From: Candidatus Beckwithbacteria bacterium
GTDB lineage: Bacteria > Patescibacteriota > Microgenomatia > UBA1400 > UBA1449
Direction: 5' to 3'
Length of the DNA stretch: 6,306 nucleotides
NCBI GenBank assembly: GCA_012798485.1
Contig: JAAZND010000013.1
Coordinates: forward strand, 1 to 6,306
Part shown: positions 1 through 4,993 of the stretch, one piece after another
Position numbering within the stretch: the first letter of the stretch is position 1
Layout: each line of letters starts with the position of its first letter
Program-made: the position numbers and the translations under genes
The notes under the pieces: model-generated
What the model was told of the DNA's origin: nothing
Seen by the model: the letters and a program-made list of their open reading frames with translations, nothing else
Databases searched by the model: none

Positions 1-165
1 GGAGATAAAATCATGATTCGTAATATTTCTCTAGCCTATTTTGATTCTAAACTGCCACAAAAATATCTGCAACCAATTTATGTTTTTGAAGGCGATGACA
101 ACAGCAATCGTGAATTTATCGCTTATATTCCTGCTTTACAAAATAATATTTATGAGCAAGAATAA
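1..165 (+). CDS. C-terminal fragment of an unrecognised protein
   Basis: The frame is open from the first base of the window to a TAA at 163-165, giving 54 residues; the gene begins upstream of the window. The tail contains LAYFDSK, YLQPIYVFEG and EFIAYIPAL. This tyrosine- and proline-rich ending resembles the C-termini of some large membrane-anchored CPR proteins of unknown role, but that is a recollection of style and not a firm family match. An in-frame ATG at 13 exists; continuity of the frame to base 1 makes a truncated longer protein more likely than a 50-residue gene. The next gene starts 8 bases after the stop, so the two are probably cotranscribed. No function is assigned. Confidence 0.7.
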   Translation, partial: GDKIMIRNISLAYFDSKLPQKYLQPIYVFEGDDNSNREFIAYIPALQNNIYEQE

Positions 166-173
166 CGCTAATT

Positions 174-959
174 ATGATTACTACCCACAAACTCTTTGAT
201 TATCTGCACACTCAAATTTTTAGCCCCGAATTAAGAAACAAAGCTCAACAACTTGATTCTAATGCCAACGGCATCCAGATTTTAGGGCAAGAAAAGGTTG
301 ATAAAATTGCTCTTGGTGTTTCCTGTAATCTGGAATTTTTAGAGAAAGCTGTCAGTTGGGGGGCTCAAATTTGTCTTTTCCATCACGGTTTAGGACTTAA
401 TGAAAAATATATTTATAACTCTTGTCTTGATTTATCTTTACAAAAACAACTGAAAATTATTTTTGAAAATGAACTCACAATTGCTGGCTACCATTATTAT
501 CTTGATGTTCATCCTCAAATTGGCAACAATGCTTTGATTGCAAAAAATCTTGGCGCTAAAATAAATGGCAAATATTTTGATGATTGGGGTATCACAGCTG
601 CTTTTGATAAGCCAAAAATGCTTGAAGAAATTGCCAAAGACTGTACGAAACTTTTTAAACATGATGTCTTTATGGTTTTAGGTGGACAAAAAGAAATTCA
701 AAATATTGCAGTTTGTAGTGGTGCTGCCATTCTTAAGGCAAAACAAATTAAAGAAATTTTAGATAAAAAAATTGAGTTGCATATTACAGGAGAAATTAGT
801 GAAAGAATGCCTGCATTGGCTCGCGAAAATGTCTTTAATTATTTTGCCTGCGGTCATTATGCTACTGAAGTTTTTGGCATTCAGGAGATAGGAGAAAAAA
901 TTAATGAACAATTTCCAGAACTTGATATTCGTTTTATCGAAGTCTGGAACGAAATCTAA
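174..959 (+). CDS. NIF3 / YbgI-family dinuclear metal-binding protein
   Basis: This 261-residue protein matches the NIF3-like family (YbgI, YqfO; sometimes labelled GTP cyclohydrolase 1 type 2 homolog), cytosolic proteins that form hexameric rings with a two-metal site and whose physiological reaction is unsettled. Visible signatures are D28-NANGIQ (family DN.GLQ), the HHGL pair H70-H71, the YHYYLD segment with H107 and D111, TGE at 205-207, and GHYATE with H228 and E232. Together these supply the usual metal ligands. The length is near the family norm for forms without the extra inserted domain. The ATG at 174 lies 8 bases after the upstream stop and has no clear Shine-Dalgarno sequence. It is probably in an operon with the preceding gene. 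The family call is secure; the biochemical role is not. Confidence 0.93.
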   Translation: MITTHKLFDYLHTQIFSPELRNKAQQLDSNANGIQILGQEKVDKIALGVSCNLEFLEKAVSWGAQICLFHHGLGLNEKYIYNSCLDLSLQKQLKIIFENELTIAGYHYYLDVHPQIGNNALIAKNLGAKINGKYFDDWGITAAFDKPKMLEEIAKDCTKLFKHDVFMVLGGQKEIQNIAVCSGAAILKAKQIKEILDKKIELHITGEISERMPALARENVFNYFACGHYATEVFGIQEIGEKINEQFPELDIRFIEVWNEI

Positions 960-1075
960 ATTAATTAAAAAGTAAAAAATTAAAATTAAAAATTTAATAC
1001 AGATTAAATTGAGATATTAAAAATTGATTAATTAAAAATTGAATTCAAATTTTAAATTTCAAATTAAAAATTTCT
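960..1075. repeat. A/T-rich spacer with short repeated words
   Basis: This intergenic stretch is almost entirely A and T. It contains a 12-base direct repeat ATTAAAAATTGA at 1016-1027 and 1031-1042, plus many variants of AATTAAAAATT and AAATTTCAAATT. No convincing hairpin terminator or promoter stands out. Such low-complexity spacers are common in small AT-rich genomes; slippage is a sufficient explanation. Confidence 0.45.
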
Positions 1076-1639
1076 GTGGATAAACAAGAAGCTTTAGCAT
1101 TTATCAACTCAACCACTCAAAACAAAAACCTAGTCAAACATATGTTGGCTGTTGGTGCTTGTATGAAAGCTTTGGCCAAATATTTTGGCGAAGATGAAAA
1201 TCTCTGGGAAGTTGCTGGTCTTGTCCATGATGGCGATTATGAAATGTTTAAAGATACTCCAGAAAAACATCCTTCCAAAATAGTTGATATGCTGCAAGAA
1301 AAAAATGTCGATCCAAAAATAATTCAAGCAGTGGAAAGACATGGCTGGGGCTGGAGAGAAAATATCCCAGAGCCGGAAACCAAAATGGATTGGGCGCTTT
1401 ATACTTGCGATGAGCTGACTGGACTGATTACCGCTGTCACTTTGGTTCGCCCAAGTCGAAAAATCACTGACGTTAAAGTTGAAGATGTTTTGAAAAAATG
1501 GAAACAAAAAGAATTTGCTAGAGGCGCCAAGCGCGAAAATATAGATTTTTGCGAGCCAAAGCTAGGCATTAAGCGCGAAGATTTTATCACTATTTGCCTC
1601 CAAGCCATGCAGAAAATTAGTAAAGATTTGGGATTGTAA
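1076..1639 (+). CDS. HD-domain (HDIG-type) metal-dependent phosphohydrolase-like protein
   Basis: This 187-residue soluble protein has the metal-ligand pattern of the HD superfamily, whose members hydrolyse phosphate esters of nucleotides and other substrates. Candidate ligands in order are H22, H51-D52 (in GLVHDGDYE), H65, H89 (in VERHGWG) and D112 (in TCDELTG). The order H...HD...H...H...D is that of HDIG/YqeK-like hydrolases, and this subtype is often seen as a stand-alone predicted hydrolase in bacteria. The start is taken as GTG at 1076 because the first internal ATG (1142) would remove H22, and an in-frame TGA lies at 1040-1042. No Shine-Dalgarno sequence precedes it. It is separated from the NIF3 gene by an A/T spacer and followed by a hairpin that could end its transcript. 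The substrate is unknown. Confidence 0.85.
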   Translation: MDKQEALAFINSTTQNKNLVKHMLAVGACMKALAKYFGEDENLWEVAGLVHDGDYEMFKDTPEKHPSKIVDMLQEKNVDPKIIQAVERHGWGWRENIPEPETKMDWALYTCDELTGLITAVTLVRPSRKITDVKVEDVLKKWKQKEFARGAKRENIDFCEPKLGIKREDFITICLQAMQKISKDLGL

Positions 1640-1647
1640 TCTAGCTT

Positions 1648-1692
1648 GTCATTTTGTTCCGTCTTTGGCGGGACAAAACCTTTCTTTAACAA
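1648..1692 (+). repeat. GTCATT hairpin unit 1, terminator-like, downstream of the HD gene
   Basis: GTCATT is followed by a stem TTTTGTTCCGTC (1652-1663), loop TTT, and GGCGGGACAAAA (1667-1678). All 12 positions pair, two as G-U. The 3' tag CCTTTCTTTAACAA (1679-1692) follows. The hairpin plus T-rich tail could act as an intrinsic terminator for the HD gene. Read in the opposite orientation, it resembles the inverted unit at 2108-2148 over about 39 bases with about 10 mismatches, so the two bracket the GIY-YIG gene. Confidence 0.75.
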
Positions 1693-1725
1693 GATAATTA
1701 TAATCTTAAAATTTTTCTTACTAAT

Positions 1726-1773
1726 GTCATGCTTTAATTGATTAATATCAATTACAGCATCTTTCTTTAACAA
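1726..1773 (+). repeat. GTCAT hairpin unit 2 with A/T-rich stem
   Basis: It begins GTCATGCT and forms ATGCT, one T:C mismatch, then TAATTGAT, loop TAAT (1743-1746), and the matching ATCAATTA and AGCAT, ending at 1760. The 3' tag CTTTCTTTAACAA (1761-1773) is identical to the tag of unit 1 at 1680-1692. The stem sequence is unrelated to unit 1, so fold and flanks are shared while the stem is not. A weaker A/T hairpin (AAGAT...ATCTT, 1691-1707, followed by TTTTTCTTA) lies between units 1 and 2. Confidence 0.7.
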
Positions 1774-1781
1774 AATTCGTG

Positions 1782-1821
1782 GTAGTTCTGAATTTTAATG
1801 AAAACTCAGAATCTTTCTTAA
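1782..1821 (+). repeat. Hairpin unit 3 abutting the GIY-YIG start codon
   Basis: GTAG followed by stem TTCTGAATTTT (1786-1796), loop AATG, and AAAACTCAGAA (1801-1811), with 10 of 11 positions pairing. It ends with the tag ATCTTTCTTA (1811-1820) immediately before the ATG at 1821. GTAGTTCTGA differs from the GTCATTCTGA of the inverted unit at two of ten positions. The longer reading frame upstream of 1821 (GTG at 1779) runs through this hairpin and is not favoured as coding. Confidence 0.65.
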
Positions 1822-2111
1822 TGCCCAAAAGAATGTTTGTTTATATTATGGCAAATTCTCGACCAACTTTATATATCGGTGTGACAAATAATTTATTAAG
1901 AAGAGTATATGAACATAAAAACGAATCAATCAAAGGATTTACTCAAAAATATCATTTACATAAGTTAGTTTATTTTGAAGAACATGGTGGAGAAAGAGAA
2001 GCGGTTGCTAGAGAAAAAAGGTTAAAAAATATGCATAGAGATAAAAAGCTGGATTTAATAAAATCAATAAATTCTAATTTTGAAGATTTATTTGAAAAAA
2101 TTAATTCTTAA
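1821..2111 (+). CDS. Stand-alone GIY-YIG (URI-type) endonuclease-like protein
   Basis: This 96-residue protein is a single GIY-YIG nuclease domain of the COG2827/YhbQ-like kind, related to the UvrC N-terminal domain and to homing nucleases. The domain nicks DNA using a tyrosine, an arginine and a metal-binding glutamate. Visible elements are V7-Y8-I9 (the GIY position), Y18-I19-G20, the LLRRVYEHK segment with R27-R28 and H32, GFTQKY at 39-44, and EAVAREKRLK at 60-69 carrying the expected glutamate. The C-terminal NFEDL is typical of the family. ATG 1821 is chosen; GTG 1779 would translate a hairpin repeat, and ATG 1833 is possible. The gene is bounded to the base by an inverted 15-base tag (1807-1821 and 2108-2122), suggesting it travels with the hairpins. 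The cellular role is unknown. Confidence 0.88.
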   Translation: MPKRMFVYIMANSRPTLYIGVTNNLLRRVYEHKNESIKGFTQKYHLHKLVYFEEHGGEREAVAREKRLKNMHRDKKLDLIKSINSNFEDLFEKINS

Positions 2112-2148
2112 GAGAGATTCTGTCCCGCCTTTGGCAGGACAGAATGAC
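2108..2148 (-). repeat. Inverted GTCATT hairpin unit closing the GIY-YIG module
   Basis: On the minus strand it reads GTCATT, a hairpin, then GAATCTCTCTTAA. The stem is ATTCTGTCCCGCC (2117-2129), loop TTT, GGCAGGACAGAAT (2133-2145), with 12 of 13 positions paired. The tag end overlaps the TAA stop of the GIY-YIG gene (2109-2111), and the other end contains an ATG (2144) in frame with the Nudix gene. It may also work as a weak terminator for the GIY-YIG gene, although no long T-run follows on the plus strand. Confidence 0.75.
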
Positions 2149-2155
2149 AAATTTT

Positions 2156-2623
2156 ATGCACAAAAAAATTATTGTCGGCGTCTTAGGTCTACCAATCCGC
2201 AAAAATGAAAATGGAGAAACAGAATTTCTCTTGACCCAAAGATTTGCTCCCACAAGACCAGATGCTCATCTTCACTGGCAATGTGCAGGAGGCGCTTTAG
2301 AATTTGGAGAAAACCCAGAAGAAACTCTTGTGAGGGAATTTAAAGAAGAACTCGATGTTATTCCTCAAATTTTATATCATCAACCAGTAGTCACAAGCTA
2401 TACTTGGAAAACTCACCCAGAACATCCTGTACATTTGATTTTAATTATTTATCCTGTTTCCATTGGTAATCAAAAAATAACCATTACAGATCCTGATGAA
2501 GAAACCTCTGCTTGGGATTGGTACACTTTTGAAAGCATAAAAACTTTGAAACTTTTGTCAGGAACTATGGAAGCAGTACAAAAAACCAATGAATTAATTA
2601 TCAAAGGATTGTTAAAATTTTAA
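2156..2623 (+). CDS. Nudix hydrolase
   Basis: This 155-residue Nudix-fold pyrophosphohydrolase is of the class that cleaves nucleoside diphosphates linked to another group. The Nudix box is clear (numbering from ATG 2156): G46, E52, R60-E61, E64-E65, followed by L-D-V where the usual pattern has x-G-U, so the last conserved glycycle position is aspartate (D67). All metal-binding glutamates are kept. The N-terminus (KKIIVGVLGLPI) and the HWQCAGGALEFGE strand resemble single-domain ADP-ribose or GDP-mannose type enzymes, but the substrate cannot be read from sequence. ATG 2144 would add four residues encoded inside the hairpin repeat; ATG 2156 is preferred for that reason, though neither start has a well-placed Shine-Dalgarno sequence. 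No terminator follows before the serS promoter, which overlaps the gene's last codons. Confidence 0.9.
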   Translation: MHKKIIVGVLGLPIRKNENGETEFLLTQRFAPTRPDAHLHWQCAGGALEFGENPEETLVREFKEELDVIPQILYHQPVVTSYTWKTHPEHPVHLILIIYPVSIGNQKITITDPDEETSAWDWYTFESIKTLKLLSGTMEAVQKTNELIIKGLLKF

Positions 2624-2636
2624 AATAAGCTAAAAT
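2609..2636 (+). promoter_or_regulatory. Probable sigma-70-type promoter of the serS T-box transcript
   Basis: TTGTTA (2609-2614) and TAAAAT (2631-2636) are separated by 16 bases, overlapping the 3' end of the Nudix gene. The predicted start is near 2643, just before the first structured element of the T-box. In such AT-rich DNA a chance match is possible; the position relative to the leader is the main support. Confidence 0.45.
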
Positions 2637-2642
2637 ATAAGA

Positions 2643-2837
2643 AGTATTCAAAAACGCCAAAAGACAGCTTCCAACTGTCAATCCGATGAATATTGGAGCG
2701 TTGACTGGTAGACTTTAGTATAAAATAAACCAGTCCGGGTAAGCCTGTAATAGCAGGAATTAAGTTTTCCATTTATTTGGAAAAAACGATGGCACCGTCA
2801 ATCTTGACTCGTTTAGATAAGATTGCGGTGTTTTTTT
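2643..2837 (+). ncRNA. T-box riboswitch (serine), controlling serS
   Basis: The antiterminator is textbook in form: AAACGA (2784-2789) pairs perfectly with TCGTTT (2809-2814). The 7-base bulge TGGCACC (2790-2796) is followed by GTCAA (2797-2801), which pairs with TTGAC (2804-2808). The bulge UGGN pairs with the uncharged tRNA end; N is C here, matching the G discriminator base of bacterial tRNA-Ser. Upstream hairpins are TTTTCCA...TGGAAAA (2765-2784), CCTG...CAGG (2744-2757), GACTGGT...ACCAGTC (2703-2735), and a short Stem I region near 2643-2702. Two UCC serine codons lie in loops there (2670-2672 and 2682-2684). When uncharged tRNA-Ser binds, the antiterminator should form and serS be read; otherwise the terminator at 2793-2837 forms. 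Stem I is much shorter than the canonical form, so the exact boundary and specifier are inferred. Confidence 0.9.
2793..2837 (+). terminator. Rho-independent terminator of the T-box
   Basis: CACCG (2793-2797) pairs with CGGTG (2826-2830). T2798 is bulged, and CAATCTT (2799-2805) pairs with AAGATTG (2819-2825). Seven Ts (2831-2837) follow directly. The 5' strand reuses the ACC of the T-box bulge and the antiterminator A2 helix, so terminator and antiterminator exclude each other. Confidence 0.9.
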
Positions 2838-2859
2838 GTAGTTAAATAAAAAAAATTGT

Positions 2860-2903
2860 GTCATTCCTGCGTAGGCAGGAATCTAAAATAATTTAACAAA
2901 ATT
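2860..2903 (+). repeat. GTCATT hairpin inside the serS 5' untranslated region
   Basis: GTC then ATTCCTGC (2863-2870), loop GTAG, GCAGGAAT (2875-2882), a perfect 8-base stem followed by CT. Further on, TTTAACAAAATT (2892-2903) is identical to 1766-1777 after hairpin unit 2. It belongs to the same dispersed hairpin family and lies between the T-box terminator and the serS start codon. The rest of the leader to 2959 is A/T-rich with no other clear element. Confidence 0.65.
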
Positions 2904-2959
2904 TTGTTGCTTAATGAATAAATAACCATTTAACAATTTAGCAATAAAATAATTTAATA

Positions 2960-4234
2960 ATGCTCGATATCAATTTTATTCGCGAAAACAAAGATCTTGT
3001 TAAAAAAGCAGCCAAAGATAAAGGTGTCAAAGATGTAGTTGACGAACTTTTGCAGGTTGATGAAAAACGTAGACAACTTATTCAAGAAACTCAAAATCTA
3101 AGAACCGAAAGAAATGAATTGATGAAAAATGTTTTTGGCAAACCCAGTGACGATGTGATTGAAAAAGGCAAAAAGCTTAAAGAAGCTCTTGCTGGGCTCG
3201 AACCGAAATTAAAAGAAGTTGAAACTGAATTTGACAAACTAATGCTGCAAATTCCCAATGTCCCAGCCAAAGATGTGCCAATTGGCAAAGATAGTAGCGG
3301 CAATGTGGTTTTTAGTCAGTGGGGACAAAAACCTGATTTCAAATTTCCCGTTAAAGATCATATTACTCTTGCTGAAAGTTTGGATATGGTTGATTTTAAA
3401 AGAGGAACTAAAGTCGCTGGTTTTCGCGGCTACTATCTCAAAGGTGACGGAGCTTTGCTTCATATGGCTGTTTTAAGTTTTTCTATCCAAAAATTAATAA
3501 GTAAAGGATTTACTCCCGTTATTCCTCCAATTATTTTAAAAGATAGAGCTTTTTATAATACCGCTCATTTCCCTTGGGGAAAAGTTGATGTCTATAAAAC
3601 TTTTGATGATGAAAAAGAACAGGATCAAAGATTTTTGGCTGGAACTGCCGAAGTACCTCTGGTTTCTTATCATCAGGATGAAGTTTTGCGAGAAAAAGAT
3701 TTACCAAAACTTTATGCTGGTTATTCTCCCTGTTTTCGAAGAGAAATCGGCAGTTATGGCAAAGATACCACCGGCATGTATCGTATTCATGAATTCACCA
3801 AAGTCGAACAAGTTATTATTTGTAAAAATGATTGGGACGAATCTTTCAAATGGTTTGAAAACTTGAGAAGTTATAGTGAGGAAATTCTCCAAGACTTAGG
3901 TCTACATTATCGTGTTTTATTAATGTGTACTGGCGATATGGGAGAACCTCAAGTCAAAAAATATGATCTTGAAACTTGGATGCCAGGTAGAAATGAATAT
4001 GGCGAAACTCATTCCTGTAGTACGATGGGCGAATTCCAGAGTCGACGTGCCAATGTCAAATATCAGACAGCAACTGGCGAAATCAAATATACTCATATGC
4101 TTAATAATACTGCTATAGCCAGCCCTAGAGTTTTGATTGCAATTATGGAAAACTATCAGCAGGAAGATGGCAGCATCAAAATTCCCGAAGTTTTACAGCC
4201 ATTTATGGGCGGCAAAAAGGTAATAAAAAAATAA
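2960..4234 (+). CDS. serS: Seryl-tRNA synthetase
   Basis: This 424-residue cytosolic class II synthetase charges tRNA-Ser with serine using ATP; the length is normal for bacterial SerRS. The N-terminal MLDINFIRENKDLV start and the charged helical segment at about 28-98 form the long coiled-coil arm that grips the tRNA-Ser variable arm. The catalytic core shows motif 1 around PVIPPIILKDRAFYNTAHFP (186-205), the serine-site TAEVPL (229-234), motif 2 FRREIGSYGKDT...RIHEFTKVE (259-283), DLETWMP (336-342) and motif 3 from LNNTAIASPR to MENYQQEDGS (381-405). Motif 3 reads NNTAIASPR where E. coli-type enzymes have NGSGLAVGR; the arginine is kept. The upstream serine T-box independently supports the call. 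The ATG at 2960 has no Shine-Dalgarno sequence and follows a roughly 120-base A/T-rich leader after the terminator. Confidence 0.98.
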   Translation: MLDINFIRENKDLVKKAAKDKGVKDVVDELLQVDEKRRQLIQETQNLRTERNELMKNVFGKPSDDVIEKGKKLKEALAGLEPKLKEVETEFDKLMLQIPNVPAKDVPIGKDSSGNVVFSQWGQKPDFKFPVKDHITLAESLDMVDFKRGTKVAGFRGYYLKGDGALLHMAVLSFSIQKLISKGFTPVIPPIILKDRAFYNTAHFPWGKVDVYKTFDDEKEQDQRFLAGTAEVPLVSYHQDEVLREKDLPKLYAGYSPCFRREIGSYGKDTTGMYRIHEFTKVEQVIICKNDWDESFKWFENLRSYSEEILQDLGLHYRVLLMCTGDMGEPQVKKYDLETWMPGRNEYGETHSCSTMGEFQSRRANVKYQTATGEIKYTHMLNNTAIASPRVLIAIMENYQQEDGSIKIPEVLQPFMGGKKVIKK

Positions 4235-4244
4235 GATTAAAAGT

Positions 4245-4323
4245 GTCATTGCGACCCCGCCACAGCGGGGGAAGCAATCTCTGTTTTTGAGATTACTTCG
4301 TCTCTCCGAAGTAGAGATATAAT
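4245..4323 (+). repeat. Composite GTCATTGCGA-type palindromic repeat after serS
   Basis: The first half starts GTCATTGCGA. It has an inner stem CCCCGC (4255-4260), loop CACA, GCGGGG (4265-4270), and an outer stem ATTGC (4248-4252) with GCAAT (4274-4278). The junction GAAGCAATCTC (4271-4281) is mirrored by GAGATTACTTC (4289-4299) with one mismatch. The second half has ACTTCG (4295-4300), loop TCTCTC, CGAAGT (4307-4312). GTCATTGCGA...GAAGCAATCTC is a repeat style seen in many bacterial genomes. The first hairpin with the run TTTTT (4284-4288) may end serS transcription. Confidence 0.7.
4318..4323 (+). promoter_or_regulatory. Possible -10 element for the methyltransferase-DUF192 operon
   Basis: A perfect TATAAT lies 30 bases before the ATG at 4354, predicting a start near 4330 and a leader of about 24 bases. 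No good -35 hexamer is found at 16-18 bases upstream (that region is the hairpin arm ACTTCG), so this is a weak call. The element is formed by the end of the palindromic repeat. Confidence 0.35.
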
Positions 4324-4353
4324 CTTTATTTTAAAAAATTAAATAACAATCCT

Positions 4354-4989
4354 ATGTTATTTTTAAAACCAAAAACTCTGGCAACTTTCGAGTCAAAATA
4401 TAATGGCAAAATTAAAGTCATCCAACAGTTAGGAGGAATTAAAATTGTTGCCTCTGATTTGCTACAATCCGGCAGCATTATCAAAGACCTTTGGCAAAAA
4501 CCACTGCATAAATTTAAAAATAAAAACTTAAAAATAAAAGATGTATTGTTGTTTGGTCTGGGCGGAGGAACTTTAATTCCTATGCTTGGCAAAACTTATC
4601 CTGACTGCAATATTACAGCCATAGAGATTGATCCGATTATGATCAAAATTGCTCATGATTTTTTTAAAATTGAAGAAAATAATAATCTGAAAATTATCAA
4701 TGATGATGCTTTTAGCTTTATTAAAAATTATCAGGAAAAATTTGATTTAATACTTATCGATATTTATAAAGGGAATCAAATTCCTGAAGGATTAAATAAA
4801 AAATCTTTTTATCAGAATCTTAAAAAAATTACCAATCCGCAAAGTTTTTTGATTTGTAATTGCTTATTTTTTGATCAATATCGAAAAAAAACAGAAGAAA
4901 TTGTGCAATATTTTGCAAAATATTTTACCAATATTCAACTTCTGCGCCATTTATCAAATTTATTTATTATAATAAATTTAAATAAATAA
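4354..4989 (+). CDS. Spermidine-synthase-like SAM-dependent methyltransferase-fold protein
   Basis: This 211-residue protein has a Rossmann-type SAM-binding fold of the polyamine-synthase (SpeE-like) family. Motif I is VLLFGLGGGTLIP (64-76), the acidic ribose-binding loop is AIEIDP (89-94), the next acidic motif is NDDAFSFI (116-123), and FDLILIDIYKGNQIP lies at 130-144. In true spermidine synthase that last motif carries a catalytic aspartate shortly after the first D. Here it is IDIYKG, and the N-terminal beta domain is also reduced, so aminopropyl transfer is unlikely. Proteins of this kind are usually annotated spermidine synthase-like or fused-MFS/spermidine synthase without known substrate. 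The stop is four bases from the next ATG, indicating an operon with DUF192. No Shine-Dalgarno sequence precedes ATG 4354. Confidence 0.82.
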   Translation: MLFLKPKTLATFESKYNGKIKVIQQLGGIKIVASDLLQSGSIIKDLWQKPLHKFKNKNLKIKDVLLFGLGGGTLIPMLGKTYPDCNITAIEIDPIMIKIAHDFFKIEENNNLKIINDDAFSFIKNYQEKFDLILIDIYKGNQIPEGLNKKSFYQNLKKITNPQSFLICNCLFFDQYRKKTEEIVQYFAKYFTNIQLLRHLSNLFIIINLNK

Positions 4990-4993
4990 ATTT

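Noticed and set aside
438..662. Minus-strand open frame inside the NIF3 gene
   Set aside because: It is a shadow of a well-supported NIF3 protein; composition is typical of antisense in AT-rich DNA.
1130..1773. Minus-strand open frames across the HD gene and its 3' region
   Set aside because: They lie opposite a gene with intact HD metal ligands, and their translations show no recognisable domain.
1779..1820. GTG-initiated N-terminal extension of the GIY-YIG protein
   Set aside because: It translates a hairpin repeat unit, matches nothing in the family, and the family normally begins only a few residues before the GIY-position strand.
2643..2760. tRNA gene or tRNA-like element before serS
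   Set aside because: The hairpins do not make a cloverleaf and no T-loop GTTCRAAYC is present; T-box structure explains them.
1648..2903. CRISPR array formed by the repeated hairpins
   Set aside because: Units differ in stem sequence and orientation, spacing is irregular, and there are no constant-length spacers or cas genes.
2914..2925. Tiny upstream open frame ATG AAT AAA TAA in the serS leader
   Set aside because: Three codons in A/T-rich sequence with no ribosome site and no serine codons; chance is sufficient explanation.
3091..3892. Short open frames on both strands inside serS
   Set aside because: All overlap conserved SerRS coding sequence in other frames and have no family features.
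4326..4592. Minus-strand open frame over the start of the methyltransferase-like gene
   Set aside because: It is antisense to the SAM-binding motif region and lacks any recognisable motif.
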